A stretch of DNA of 64,000 bases. It comes from Nautilus pompilius. Lineage: Eukaryota > Mollusca > Cephalopoda > Nautilida > Nautilidae. The number at the start of each line of letters is the position of its first letter. The first letter of the stretch is position 1. Positions 1 to 13,116 of the stretch are shown piece by piece. The notes under the pieces are model-generated. The model did not search any database and was not told the origin of the DNA. It saw only the letters and a list, made by a program, of their open reading frames with translations. The stretch lies in assembly GCA_018389105.1 (NCBI GenBank), contig JACATO010000921.1, positions 343,501-407,500 of the forward strand, written 5' to 3'. The position numbers were made by a program, and so were the translations under genes.

Positions 1-480
1 CCGTATTGTCAAATTATCTTATGAATCTAGTGGTGTGTGACTTAAAGGAAATGAGCTTATTTCAACATTCCTTTATTTGTTTTCAATATGATTTTCACAG
101 GAATAATAACCATAATAATTCTTGTTCAAAATTCCACCCGCATTTATATTCAAATATATAATTTCTTCCTTTTGCAAAGTCTGTGGAGATATATTTATTT
201 ATATAAGTTTCTTGATGCAATTTTTTAAACATTTTTACGTGATTTGAAAAGCTCTACTGTTATATCAAATCAGTCGTTTATAACTAAAGAAGAATGTTCT
301 AAAAGAAATGTTTGTACTAACAATATTAACCTATTTAAAAGCAAGATAATTCACAGATAAATATTTGATACATTATGTATTAAAGGGAAATATCCGTTAT
401 TCCATAGGCTCCAACTTAACATTTCAGAAATGAATTCAATATTCTGTTTTGTTCAGGTTCCGGTTGTTACTTTTATTAAC
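1..480. other. AT-rich sequence, no feature seen
   Basis: No credible coding region, repeat boundary or RNA gene was seen here. The segment may be the upstream part of the long dispersed repeat that becomes recognisable from about 480, because the start of that repeat is not resolved. Confidence 0.4.
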
Positions 481-2610
481 ATTTGCATCTTTCAAATTTC
501 ATAATAAATAATTATTAAATTTTACAATGTAGATAGATTGATGCCATTCACATATTACGTTTCATACATTATCGTCTTAATGGACAGCTGTTCATTCTTT
601 TACTTTGAACAGCAGCAATTAAATTCAGAGGGTTGGTTCATACAGCCACACAGCAGATTATCTTTGTTTAACTAAATTCTTCATCAATGAAATCCATCAT
701 TCGTTTACCTGCTGTTTACGCAGCTAAAATAAGTTTCAATAAAGAAAGTATACAGAAGAAATGAACATTTTTAAAATAAATTGCTCTTTAAAATCAGACG
801 TATGATCAGCAAGAACAATTATTCTGTTACAATAAAGAATATCAGATCAGCAATATATTTATCTAAAAATGAATTATATTTAATAATTTTATGATCTATT
901 TTTAAATAAAATCAATTTATAATTAATTTACCAATACACTTAATTTATACATGTATTATGTTATCAATTTGTTTTGACGGCAGTTCAAATTATTAGTCAA
1001 TACTGAAAAATATTGTTAATTTAAATAATTAATAATAAATTAATTTTTATATGTAAATTTCAATCATAATACGCAGATATAGTAGCTACTTTCATATGTT
1101 TTCTCCAAAAGTCTGAACTCTCAGTAAAGAGACAAGGTCACATAGCTACAGATTTTCTCACTTTGATAAAACAACTGTTTTATTAAAGTAAATTATAAAA
1201 TCTAGAATACTGATAAAACTATTTAAATAATTGGTGTGCAGATATATTTCTCAAACTGAACACTAGAATTCAAAATTTTCAACTAATTAAATGACCGTTT
1301 ACTTTACTGCAATGGAAAGTCTTACTAGTGTGTAAAATTGATCATGTGACATCAAAGATTTGATTTATATAGGGTATGCTTATGTTTACTAATGTAGAAA
1401 ATAATTGAAAACTTAATTATAAAATTATTTTATTTTCCTAAATATATGGCTGACTTGTAAACCAAAATTTGCAATCATTAAATCACCTCTCACTTATTAC
1501 TCAAGAAAATTTTCAATTTTATATTGTTCTGTTGATTTTTTTCTTATAACAACATTAACATTTGATGAGTTTATTATAAATATAACTGTTAATATTTGAT
1601 CGCTTTTATTTTATTGTTTTGCATAACATACATATTCTTAATTAATAATTTTCCTGATTACAGTAAATTGACTGCTCACATTTGAAAGATAAATATGGGT
1701 TTGATCAATTGAATTACATAACCGCATTAAGAGTGGGCATTAATCTTCTCAAATTATAATCTGCTAAAAGCCTGAAAATGCTTGTTTATTAACACAGAGG
1801 AATTTATCTCTGAACAATTATTTCATTTTATTGACTTCAAATAAATATGCACATAATAAAGCATAATATTTATGCAAATTTGGCAGATTTAGGTTATTTT
1901 GTCAAGCAAGAAAAGAAAATATAAAAATAATTTTAAAAATTGGCGCTAGATCTACGTTAGGTCTTATTTACTTTATCCTGTTTCTGAACCACATTGAAAT
2001 ACTTAATCGTGGTATTTGTTTTGGACATTGCTAATGTCATTGATATTCCTGTCGAATCTACGTTCCTTAACATTAAAGAATGACCTTTTTTTCATTCATG
2101 CTTCCAAATATATTTCTAGCTAATTCATGTTTCACCATTTGAGTCACTATATTCTAATTTGCTTCGTTTGTTTTTTCTGAGAATGTACAATTTGTAATTA
2201 TGAATGGCTGGAAACTCTTTATATGTATATTAACAACCTCATGAGCATTTTCTCTAGAGAAAACATTATAGATAAAATTGATTTTACTTGTTACAATTAA
2301 AGTCTAGTCACATTTTTCTGGGAAGAACATATTGATTTTAAACATGGATAATTGTATTACATGATACACTTGTTACTTCTGCAATAAAACCAGATTAGAA
2401 TTCAGATACAGAAGTAAATTTGTGATGGCTAAAAACTATTTTCTTCAGTAATCAAGAAACTTTGAAGAACAGAGCTCTTTTTTCAGTATATAACTTCATG
2501 AAATGAAAGTAAAAATTTTTTTATAAATTAATCATTGCTGAAAACAATTATTGTATAGCAGAAACGTGGGGACAAATATGAAATACAAACTACATCTCTA
2601 ATTGAAAAGC
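480..2610 (+). repeat. Long dispersed repeat family, copy A
   Basis: This segment matches the reverse complement of about 24110-20690. Landmarks in order include the stretch around 540-720 (matching 23860-24060), the 'gataaaacaactg' stretch at 1160-1175 (matching 22115-22135), 1640-1990 (matching 21290-21640) and 1990-2610 (matching both 13117-13730 and its mirror copy). No long open frame or transposase-like protein was found, so it looks like a non-coding, probably non-autonomous element or an old segmental duplication. Its right side runs into the ~176-bp satellite at about 2690. Many small differences from the other copies indicate that it is older than the 13117/20130 pair. The ends are approximate. 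Confidence 0.75.
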
Positions 2611-3828
2611 AAGATAGTGCACATATTTTACTCATGACATACATGATGATGAAATCTAACAAGTTTTTATAGTATCCTTATTAATCGTATTAATTTAATT
2701 TCCCAAAATGATTCAACATTTATACTCTGATATATCATTCTCAAATTTGGATCCATTTCACAAGTATCTATAATACTTACATTTTTACAGTTTTTATATT
2801 TGTGTACATTGAAATTTTCTATAATTTACTTATAACTTTAATTAGCAGACTCATTACTAATATTTTAAATTTTATTTATCAAACATCTTCAGCATTTATA
2901 CTTTGATATATTTTTCTAAATTTATCGATCCATTTACAAAGTATGTTAGAATCTAACATTTAATAATTTTTCTATTAGTTTTAATATTATGTATATTGAT
3001 ATTATCTACAATTTACTATTCCGCTTTTACCAGTGTCCTTAATAATCCTATCAATTTCATTTATCAACATTTTTCAACATTTACACTATATATTTTTCTC
3101 AATTTGCAATGTATTTATACAGCTACTTTTCTCATTTGCATGTACATTAATTAATATTATCTACAAATTATTTACTATTCTGTTTCAAAGCAGTTGTTAT
3201 TAGTACTATCAATTTCAGTTACGAACAGTACTCAAAATTTACACAAGGCTATATTTTTGTCAATTTTTTAATAAATACATACAGGAGGTAAATGCCTTTA
3301 ATGTAACTATTTTTCTATTTATGTTAAAATTGGTATTTTCTACAAATAACTTTCTTAGCAGTGATTTATTTATTAATTGCATATATTTCTTTCACCAACA
3401 TATGTTCACACATTTTCTATGATATATTTTTCTCAATTTTTGGATCTTTTTACACAGTAAATATATGTAATCATGCCATTTTTAAATATATTTTCTAATT
3501 GATGTGCATTGATATTATCAAATTATTTACTATAATTTTTAACAGTGTCAGTATTAATACTGTAAATTACATATACCTTAGATTTTAAACATGTAAACTA
3601 TAATATATTTTTCTCAATTCTTTTATCAGATTCAAACAGATAGTAATTAGCTAAAAAGAATTATATTATTTTTCCATTTCTGTGTACATTGGTAGCAACT
3701 ACAAATAATTTACGATAAATTTCTTGGCAATTTCATTATTAGTCTATGAATTTCCATAACCAACATTTTTCCATATTTATATTGTACATTTTTGTAAATT
3801 TGTTAATTATTTACAAAGCATTTAAGTA

Positions 3829-4878
3829 TTAGGTCGTTACAAACGTTTTGTCAGTTTTTATATTAGTAAAGGTGTATGTAGATAAGTTATATATCGTTTT
3901 GTAGCAAGTGCTTTGGCATACGTTATGCAAAATCTACTTTTTTAAAAATCATTAAATGGATATTTGTTTCAGTGTTCTGAGTGAAGCATGGCTAGAAAGG
4001 ATTTTGTGCCATTTTGCTTCATGAGTTCAAACTAGGCCACAAAACGAACAAGGCAACTCGTAGCATTAAGCAAGCATGGAACAAGGATAGCAAATGAGTG
4101 CACAGTACAATGATGGTTTGCAAAGTTTTAATCAGGTGATGTGAACCTCAAAGATAAGGAACATATCGGATGTCCTTCCAGCTGTAACGACGACCATCTA
4201 AAAGTCTCAGTTGAAGCCAATCCAAGAAAATAGTGCAAGAAATTGCTGGAGAGCTTGACATAAGCAATGCAACTGTTTTCCGGCATCTTGATGCAATCCC
4301 CAAGATGAAAAGGTTTGACAAGTGGGTGCATCATGAGTTTAATGAATAACAATAAAATCGTCAACTAGAGATCTGCTCTTTGCTTTTCATAAAAAACAAA
4401 ATTTGGCAAACCAATTACAGCTGAAAGATACTGTTGTGAATTAAACATTCATCAGAATCATCTCACCACAACTGGCATTGGTGAATCAAAGAGGTCCAGT
4501 CCTGCTCCATGACAATGCTCGTCCTCATATTGCAAAAGTGACTTTTCAGAAACTGAACATGTTTGGGTACAAAGTTCTCCCTCATCCAGTATTCACCAGA
4601 CCTTTCTCTCACAGACTACCACTTTTTCAAAGACCTCAAAAGCTTCCTACATATGAAATCCTTCTCCAAGCAAGCAGCCATAATAACTGCCTTCCAAAAG
4701 TTTATCAACTCCAGAAATCCAGATATTTTTTCAAAATTGTATAAAAGCGCTTGTAACTCATTGGTAGAATTGTTCTGTTTGTAATGGAACTTACTTTGAT
4801 TAATAAATTTCACATTCAGCAAGGATATGTAGTCTCATTTTTGAGGAAAAAAATGACAAAACTTTTATAACAACCTAA
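3829..4878 (+). mobile_element. Mariner element, cecropia/SETMAR-like, decayed
   Basis: Terminal inverted repeats start 'TTAGGTCGTTACAAACG' at the left and 'TTAGGTTGTTATAAAAG' when the right end is read inward. They agree at about 27 of 31 positions. A TA dinucleotide lies at 3827-3828 and again at 4879-4880, as expected for mariner target duplication. At about 1.05 kb it is shorter than the usual ~1.3 kb, so internal sequence has been lost. It is inserted in the satellite array. Confidence 0.93.
3988..4784 (+). pseudogene. Mariner transposase pseudogene
   Basis: Reading from the ATG at 3988, the plus strand shows pieces of a mariner transposase interrupted by many stops and frame changes. 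The N-terminal helix-turn-helix part includes 'LLHEFKLGHKTNKATR'. A second piece has 'AREIAGELDISNATVFRHL' and 'DKWVHHEF'. The catalytic core shows 'LHDNARPHIA' near 4500 and 'YSPDLSLTDYHFFKDLKSF' near 4590-4650. The region of the first catalytic aspartate appears deleted. These motifs resemble the cecropia-type mariners that include the SETMAR ancestor. It cannot encode a working enzyme. Confidence 0.9.
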
Positions 4879-5383
4879 TATTTATAATCTATTTATTTTT
4901 AATTTTATCTATTTGATATAATTTGGTACTATATACAAATTATTTACAATGCAGATTTACTAGTGCCTTTATTAAACCTATACATTTTATTTATTTACAT
5001 TATTCAACATTTATACAATATGTTTTTAATTTTTCTCTACTTACACTGCTATCCATTAAGCATATATTATTTGTATATTGATATTATCTACAAATTATTT
5101 ATTATATCTTTTAAAAGTGTTGGTATTAATACTGTAAATTGCATTTACCTCCAATTTTCAACATTTAAACTATGGCATAGTTTTCCAATTTTTAATCAGA
5201 TTCACACAGATACTGTATATTTTTGTAAATTTGTTATCTATTTACAAAGGATGTATCTATAATCTATTTATTTTTTATTTTATCTATTTGGTGTGATTTG
5301 GTATTATCTACAAATTATTTACTATATATTTTAAGTGTTATTAATACTGTAAATTTCATTTACCAACAATTTTCAACGTTAAT

Positions 5384-6600
5384 CTAAGGTATATTTTCTT
5401 AATTTTCGGATTCATTTACATAGGAGGTAGTAAGTATATATTATCCATAAATTTTTCACATTTGTATATCGATATTATCTACAAATTATTTACTATATCT
5501 TTTAACAGTGTTGTTATTAATACTGTAAATTTCATTTGCCAACAATTTTCAACGTTAATCTAAGGTATATTTTCTTAATTTTCGGATTCATTTACATAGG
5601 AGATAGTAAGTATATATTATCCATAAATTTTTCACATTTGTATATCAATATTATCTACAAATTATTTACTATATCTTTTAACAGTGTTGTTATTAATACT
5701 GTAAATTTCATTTGCCAACAATTTTCAACGTTAATCTAAGGTATATTTTCTTAATTTTCGGATTCATTTACACAGATAGTAAGTATATATTATCCATCAA
5801 TTTTTCACATTTGTATATCGATATTATCTACAAATTATTTACTATATCTTTTAACATTGTTGTTATTAATACTGTAAATTTCATTTGCCAACAATTTTCA
5901 ACGTTAATCTAAGGTATATTTTCTTAATTTTCGGATTCATTTACATAGGAGGTAGTAAGTATATATTATCCATAAATTTTTCACATTTGTATATCGATAT
6001 TATTTACAAATTATTTACTATATCTTTTAACAGTGTTGTTATTAACACTGTAAATTTCATTTGCCAACAATTTTCAACGTTAATCTAAGGTATATTTTCT
6101 TAATTTTCGGATTCATTTACATAGGAGATAGTAAGTATATATTATCCATAAATTTTTCACATTTGTATATCGATATTATCAACAAATTATCTACTATATC
6201 TTTTAACAGTGTTGTTATTAATACTGTAAATTTCATCTACCAACAATTTTCAACATTAATCTAAGGTATATTTTCTTAATTTTCGGATTCATTTACATAG
6301 GAGATAGTAAGTATATATTATCCATAAATTTTTCACATTTGTATATCGATATTATCAACAAATTATCTACTATATCTTTTAACAGTGTTGTTATTAATAC
6401 TGTAAATTTCATCTACCAACAATTTTCAACATTAATCTAAGGTATATTTTCTTAATTTTCGGATTCATTTACACAGATAGTAAGTATATATTATCCCTCA
6501 ATTTTTCCCATTTGTATATCGATATTATCTACAAATTATTTACTATATCGTTTAACAGTGTCGTTATTAATACTGTAAATTGCATTTACCTCCAATTTTA
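5384..6600. repeat. Homogenised core of the 176-bp satellite
   Basis: The marker 'ctaaggtatattttc' recurs at 5384, 5560, 5736, 5909, 6085, 6261 and 6437. The spacings are 176, 176, 173, 176, 176 and 176 bp. Neighbouring units differ at only a few bases. The 173-bp unit lacks three bases in the stretch written 'catagga(g)(g/a)tag' in the other units. The four near-identical small open frames starting at 5536, 5712, 5885 and 6061 are this repeat read in one frame and are not treated as genes. Confidence 0.95.
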
Positions 6601-8070
6601 AACATTTAAACTATGACATAGTTTTCCAATTTTTAATCAGATTCACACAGATAGCAATTGGCTATATTTTTTTCCATTTCTATGTACATTGGTATTAGCT
6701 ATAAATAATTTATGATATATTTCTTGTCAATGCCATTCTTAATCTATGTATCTCAATTATCAACATTTTTCCATATTTATACTGTATATTTTTGTAAATT
6801 TGTTATCTATTTACAAAGGATGTAAGTATCTATAATCTATTTATTTTTTATTTTATCTATTTGGTGTGATTTGGTATTATCTACAAATTATTTACAATAC
6901 AGATTTACCAGTGCCTTTATTAAACCTATACATTTTATTTATCTATATTATTCAACATTTATACAATATATTTTTTTTATTTTGTTCTATTTACACATCT
7001 ATTAAGGATATATTATCTATTTTTTAAATTATTTGTAAGTTGATATTATATACAAAATAATTACTTTACTTTATAGCAGTGTCGCTATTAATAATGTAAA
7101 TTTTATTTACTAATTTTTTCAACATTAATGAGCTATATTTTTATTATTTTTTTTTCTTTACACAGTTAATAAGTATATATAATCTATGAATTCTTCTATT
7201 TCTTTCTATTTTATGTGTTCATTGATTTTATCTATAAATTATTTACTATATTGTTTTACCAATGTGGTTACTAATCATATAAATATAATTTATCAACATT
7301 ACTCAATATTTATGCTATATATTTTTTCATTATCTGTCTATTTATAGAGTTACTATGGATATATTATTTATCTATTTTTTTAGATTTATTTGTATATAGA
7401 TATTATCAATTATTTACCATACATTTTAGCAGCGTTGTTATTAATACTGTAAATTTATATATCAACATTTTTCAAAAGTAATGTAAGCTATGATTTTCTA
7501 AATTTTTGGATCCATTCATACAGCCGGTAAGTGTATATAATCTTTTGATTTTCCTATTTTTTTCTGTTTATGTTCATTGATTTTATCTACAAATTATTTA
7601 CTACATCGTTTTTAACAGTATCGTTATTATGCTTATAATTTGCGTTCACCAACATTCTTCAAATTATTACTATGATTATATTTTTCTTAATTTTTTGGAT
7701 CGACTCACACAGGAAGTAAGTGGCTATTATGCAATTATTTTTTCTGTTTAATTATATTATCTACAAAAAATTTACTATACCATTTTTACCATTACAAAAG
7801 GATGATTTATTTATGATTTATTCATTCTTTACTTTTCCTAAATATGTGTACACTGATATTAACTACCAAAATATTTATGATAACTTCTTAGCAGGTCATT
7901 ATTATTCTTATATTTGCTTTATCAAAATTTCTGAGCATGTATATTATGATATTTTTCTCTATTTTTTATTAATTTACAGTGTGTGTTAGTATCTAACATT
8001 TGATAATTTTTCTATTTTTTTAAATTATGTATACATTGATACTATCTGCATATTTATTACTATACATTCT

Positions 8071-8509
8071 TTGGGATATGGTCAAGGATTTTGCAAAATA
8101 TGATCTGAAATTTTTTCCTTTACTTTATAACTATAAACATCTCTGTAAATATAATCTTACTTATGCCAGTTTTTCTTAAATGTAATTCATTATTTCATGT
8201 AGTGGGAAGAATCATGCATTTTGTGTGTAATTTCCTAGTACCTTTTGCAATATATGATTGTTTACCTGTTGTATAATGACCCAATAGAAACACCTTTCTG
8301 TTTACACATCAGTAATTAGTACAATACCATCTTACACAAGGCATATCTTTAATTTTTTTGTTTGTAATATATCTACTAGCTAAAAATTTTTTTTTTTCAT
8401 AAAAAATTTATTATTGGGAAAATTAGTGCTACTACGTTTCAGTATTGTATGCTTAATATTTTTACATTTATTTTTTTTTATTGGGTATTGAAAAATATTG
8501 TTGGGTAAA
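8071..8509. other. AT-rich intergenic, no feature seen
   Basis: This is a transition between the satellite and the next copy of the long dispersed repeat. No coding or structural signal was recognised. Confidence 0.4.
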
Positions 8510-10010
8510 TTTTTTTCAAAACTTCAGATGACTGCCATCTTGGTGACTTTGATAAAACAACTTTTTCATTAGAATAACATCAAACGTCTGTGTTAATGTA
8601 TATTCAGACAACAAGGTACTCAACTGAAACTCAAGAAAATACCTATAAATTTTCAATATTAAATTAACATATATATGTTAGTCAATTTCTTAGACTTAGA
8701 CACATCATTATTGACATTTACAATCAAAGCTTACATCAAACTCGCTTATATTAACTTTAGTAACAAAAATGTTAAAGAGTTAATAAAATCAATGCACTTT
8801 ATTCAATATATATTTGAACAATTTGCTAACCTGAAAAATTTGAATTTTCAGACTTAATTATCACACTTCCAACTTTTAAATTCCTATATTTGGCTCACAT
8901 AGTATCCATAATCTTTAAATCTCTTATCTGTCCTAACTGCAGAAAAGGCTTTAAATTTATGTTGTATTATCTCCGTATAAACTACAGAAACAAAATGATC
9001 ATTGTTTGACATCATTCCTTTATCTCGCAATTGCAGTTAAGGATCTGTTTTTCTTGTATACAATTTTGAAGAAAAGGAAGTTTCCTATACAAATTATTTT
9101 ATAACAATTGTAGAAAGCATTAGATTTCTTTATAAAATTATTTATATTTATGGTCTAGGTAATTTAATTTCAATTTAAAATTACAGATAAAGCAAAGGAA
9201 CTAGAAAATAAATGTTTCAATCACAAATGAAGTAAAATTTCCACAAGTAATTGTATTTCTGTACTAATGTAACTGCAGCCAAAGCTATTGCCAACATAAA
9301 AAATAGAAAATTTTAAATTAGTGCTAAATATTATCCATTCTTTATTAAAGGAAAAGTGCTTTTAATATATAGTTTTTTGTAGTAAATACTTGTTTCATTA
9401 CATTATGCAAAAAGAGGCTTGCAATTAACAGAAATGGTTACAAGCTGAATGAGTTTGATATCATAATGTTTTGACTGAACTAATTTAAAATATCTAAAAT
9501 AGTGATAATAGCAGTTATTTCCAATTAGATGTGGTCATATTGTTCTGAAACTAACATTAAAGAAGGGATGGATCAATTAAATATTTTAAATTACTAACAA
9601 TGTTGAATACTTTCATGGAAAGTAAAGCAGCACTAGTGGTAAGATCAATCATTTAAAATCAAAGATTAAGATAGATTTTCTTGTGTTTACTTTAATAGCT
9701 AAATATTAAAAGTTAAATAAAACAACTTATTATAGTGGATGAATATTTGGTTAATTATAAAACAAAAAACTGATTTATTTGCTTTTATTCTTGTACTCCC
9801 AACATACGGATTACTATTTTTGGTAGACATTACAAACTGAATATTCAAATCACGCATATGTTATCAGTATGTCAATTTTATGTTGTGTTCACCACCCTTC
9901 GTTTGGATTGTTTAAAATATCATTAACATACTTTAAGATTGGGCTAAATAATTACTAATACTTGTTTTCGATATCATCAGACTGATTCCAAGAACAGCTT
10001 AGGTTCTTAT
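8510..10010 (+). repeat. Long dispersed repeat family, diverged copy D
   Basis: The segment starts with 'gactttgataaaacaactt' near 8550, as in the mirror copy at 22110-22135. It continues with blocks such as 'atcatttaaaatcaaagattaaga' near 9645 (compare 21950-21975 on the other strand) and 'gcttttattcttgtactcccaacatac' near 9780 (compare about 1600-1640). It is more diverged than copies A to C. No coding content was seen. Its boundaries are rough. Confidence 0.5.
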
Positions 10011-13000
10011 ACATATAAATGAATAGTAATTTACTAGATTACAATCAAATCATTGTCTATAATTTGATAAATATTCCTTTGATTAATGAAGTGAAATTAC
10101 TGCTATAAAAGAATATAACTTCGTTTAGAAAAACTTAGAACATAATCCAGCTTTTATAAATATAAGGATAATCTACATTTTAGTTTAATTTCAATTAACA
10201 TTTAAATGAATATTTGTCTAATTAAGTATATTCTGTAGATCATGCATAATTTAAATTTCATTGCTTTTCATTCACAACTATGACCTTTGCTATTCATTTT
10301 CACAAAAGTAGCAAATGTATTCTCTCTTAAATCATCTTCGTAAGTTGACAATGTTCCAATGATTGCTTTCTAGATTTTTGCCATTGTATACTTGAAATTC
10401 AATCATTCTTTTCTTAATTTTTTGTGTTTTTATTCAGAAGCCATGTACTATTTGTTTAATTTTAGTGTTTTGCATTTTATAATTTTGGTCAATTTGCCAT
10501 TAATTATATGAAAAACATCAAAGGATTATGCAGATATATATGTTAACACTAGATAATTATCGTATTTAAAATACTTAATTCATATTTATGAATCAAAAAG
10601 AGAAAATTTATAGTCTGATGTTGAACATTTGTTTATGGCTCTACATGGTATACCTATGAATTCAATCAACATAGTTATGTACAACAATAAAAAATTTCAA
10701 TCGTTCTATTTATTTTTAATTTTGTTATTAATCCTAATATTTATGTTAAAACTTCGCTATATTCAAGTAAAAAAAAGTTTTTGCATTTTGCTTTTACATA
10801 TATTCAATTTATTTATTTTAACTTGGTGGAGATTCATATTATTTCATTTCAGTTTTTAAATGTTCAACTGATTAAATAAATTTAATTTAAATATATGGAA
10901 ACAGTTTATATTTATTCATTTATTACTCTTATACGAGAAACAGAATTTCAGGCCTCATGCCACCTGGTTTCAACTGAAGTTTTCTCTCAAATGTTCTCAA
11001 AATAATAATGTAGCATTAAAGTTTATCAAAATGATCATGTAAATAATAACATCAATTGCTAAACCATATAAAGAAAATAAATGACATGTAAAAAGATAAG
11101 AATAATTTCTGTGTGATTTATCTTACTAAAATGTCTGTTGTTTCATCAAATGACAAAGGGATTTAAAACTAAGCACATGTTGCACCTAAGATCAGTGTCA
11201 ATTCAGTGATAAAACCTGATTCGAATTTTAATTCCTGGCGTTGTGTTTCTTCCTGGCAGTGGAAAAGAATCTGTTGTGAATATGGTTCTCTCAAAATTTT
11301 ACAGATAATGTGTAATCATAAATTAAAATTAAAGTTTTCTTGTATTTAATTAAAAGTAATCGCTCTGAGAAAACATAACAGCAACAAACAGAGTGAGGCA
11401 AATCATCAACAAACTACGCCAATAATTGAGACACACAATCATGGCCATATATTATATCACATGGGAAACATGAATGTATTTCATTATTTCAAGATTTTTT
11501 AAACATTAATATAATGTTTGTAATTAATTGTATAACTTAGTTTATAAAAATTTTTTAAACATTTAATCTGTAATTATTGTTATTATATTATGTGGTTTCA
11601 ATTTCACAGTTGGTAAGTACATAACAATTTGTTTTTTTTTCACTCTCCATATTTATGACATAAATTATTTACTGTAATTTTTTGAATCTATAATCAGTGG
11701 ATTCAAAAATATTTTCTCAAAATAAAATATAACATTTTTGTTTTATTTATGAAGCATCCAGAAAATACAATCCTGCATATTCCAGGTGTGCTTATTAAAG
11801 TTAATAGATTGTGTTATGTAGTAGAAGGGAACATGTTTACTTTTCCAGCAGACGGTACTCACAGCCAATTGCTAGTTGATATGATGCTACAGAAACTACT
11901 ACTCCTTTGAAAAAAATTCATTAACTAAAATGTGGAAACATTCATGTATCTCATATTCACATGAATATTTTATTATTATTATTATTATAGTATGTTTAAT
12001 TTCATGTATTATATGTGGTCAAATGATCATTTATCTACAACACATAACTGCATAAGTGTTTTAAACACTAATAAAGTAAAATTATACAAATGATGTCATA
12101 TTTTCATTCTCACCTATTTGTAAGTACAAAGGTTTCATCCAAAGTGAAAGCTAGATGATTCAAAATTTGTGGAAAAACATTGTTATTATTAAATACTCAG
12201 AACTGTTTTTTTATTTATTATTTTATTTATAGTATAAAGTTATAAAAGTTGTTGATTAATTTTTAAACGACACAAGAGTATCTATAAATTAACATAGCTA
12301 TATTTGTAAGTAAAAAAATGGCTGGTAACGAATTTTCTTAAAAAGCTCATTAGAAACGTAATCTTTTATCTGCTGATAAAACAAACGCAAAAAAAGTAAA
12401 TACTATCGATTGTAACTGAAGGTTTCTTTCCAACATTCTCAAAATGATTACTTATTGTGTCATTTAATCAAAGTACCTACAAGTTGAAGAACATAAATAA
12501 TGTTATGTTTTAAATGAATACAATTTCTCTTTTCCTGGTTCACCATCCAAATTGTTTTCGTTCATAATGCAACTAGAATTTCAAGTTGTTATCCTGCTCC
12601 TGTAAATTCATTTCGCTAAATAATGATGTGAAAGTTTACTCACTCACATCCTGGCAGGAAACACAAAACGTTTGTAAAAAAATGAGAAGAAGATAAATAT
12701 TATGTGTACATATTTCTAAAGAAAACAAAATAAATTTAGATTTCTTCAAGTGACAATGGCTAGGCAATACACGGAAGGATAATAACAGTTGTAAGACGTT
12801 ACCAAAAATACGACATTGAATAACACTAAAAATAATTATTATATATCAAAAAAAGGTAACTGCAAGACAACTTTTTACATTTCATCATTATCTATCAGTT
12901 AAGGTTTTAAGGAAATTCTTTACCTATAAACATTGCAATAATTTTTTCTTACCATATCTGTACCTAATTTCACAGTTTGCAAGTATTTAACATTCTATTT

Positions 13001-13116
13001 ATGTATTCTTTCTATTCATGGGTACATCGATATTGTTTACAAATTATTTACCATCAGCTGCTCAGGATGAGCTTAATCATATAAAAATATCGTTTCCTCG
13101 AGATACACGATAAACA
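10011..13116. other. AT-rich intergenic with satellite-like scraps
   Basis: No gene was recognised. Two patches resemble single diverged units of the ~176-bp satellite: about 11560-11690 and about 12940-13070. Each has the 'aatttcacagtt.g.aagta' block and the 'acaaattatttac' block. A short ATT microsatellite lies near 11967-11987. The open frame at 10629-10859 is AT-rich and hydrophobic, resembles no protein I know, and is probably chance. Confidence 0.45.

Larger units (their letters stand above)
2690..8070. repeat. Degenerate AT-rich satellite, unit about 175 bp
   Basis: The region is built from diverged tandem units. Each unit contains a 'tcaacattta' block, a 'tatatttttctcaatttt' block, a 'ggatccatttacacag' block, a 'gtaagtatatat' block and a 'tattatctacaaattattta' block, followed by 'cagtgttattaatactgtaaattt'. 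Units at the edges are strongly diverged and those in the middle are nearly identical. A higher-order pattern is visible: 6600-7000 resembles 3600-3828 plus 4879-5040, and about 5140-5210 resembles 6575-6650. Short open frames here are chance readings of the repeat. A mariner element interrupts the array at 3829-4878. Confidence 0.85.

Noticed and set aside
5536..6264. Four nearly identical small open frames in a row
   Set aside because: They are the 176-bp satellite read in one frame. Their shared sequence follows from repeat identity, with no start context or domain.
10629..10859. Hydrophobic 76-residue open frame
   Set aside because: It is AT-rich with no domain, and hydrophobic codons are expected by chance in such sequence.
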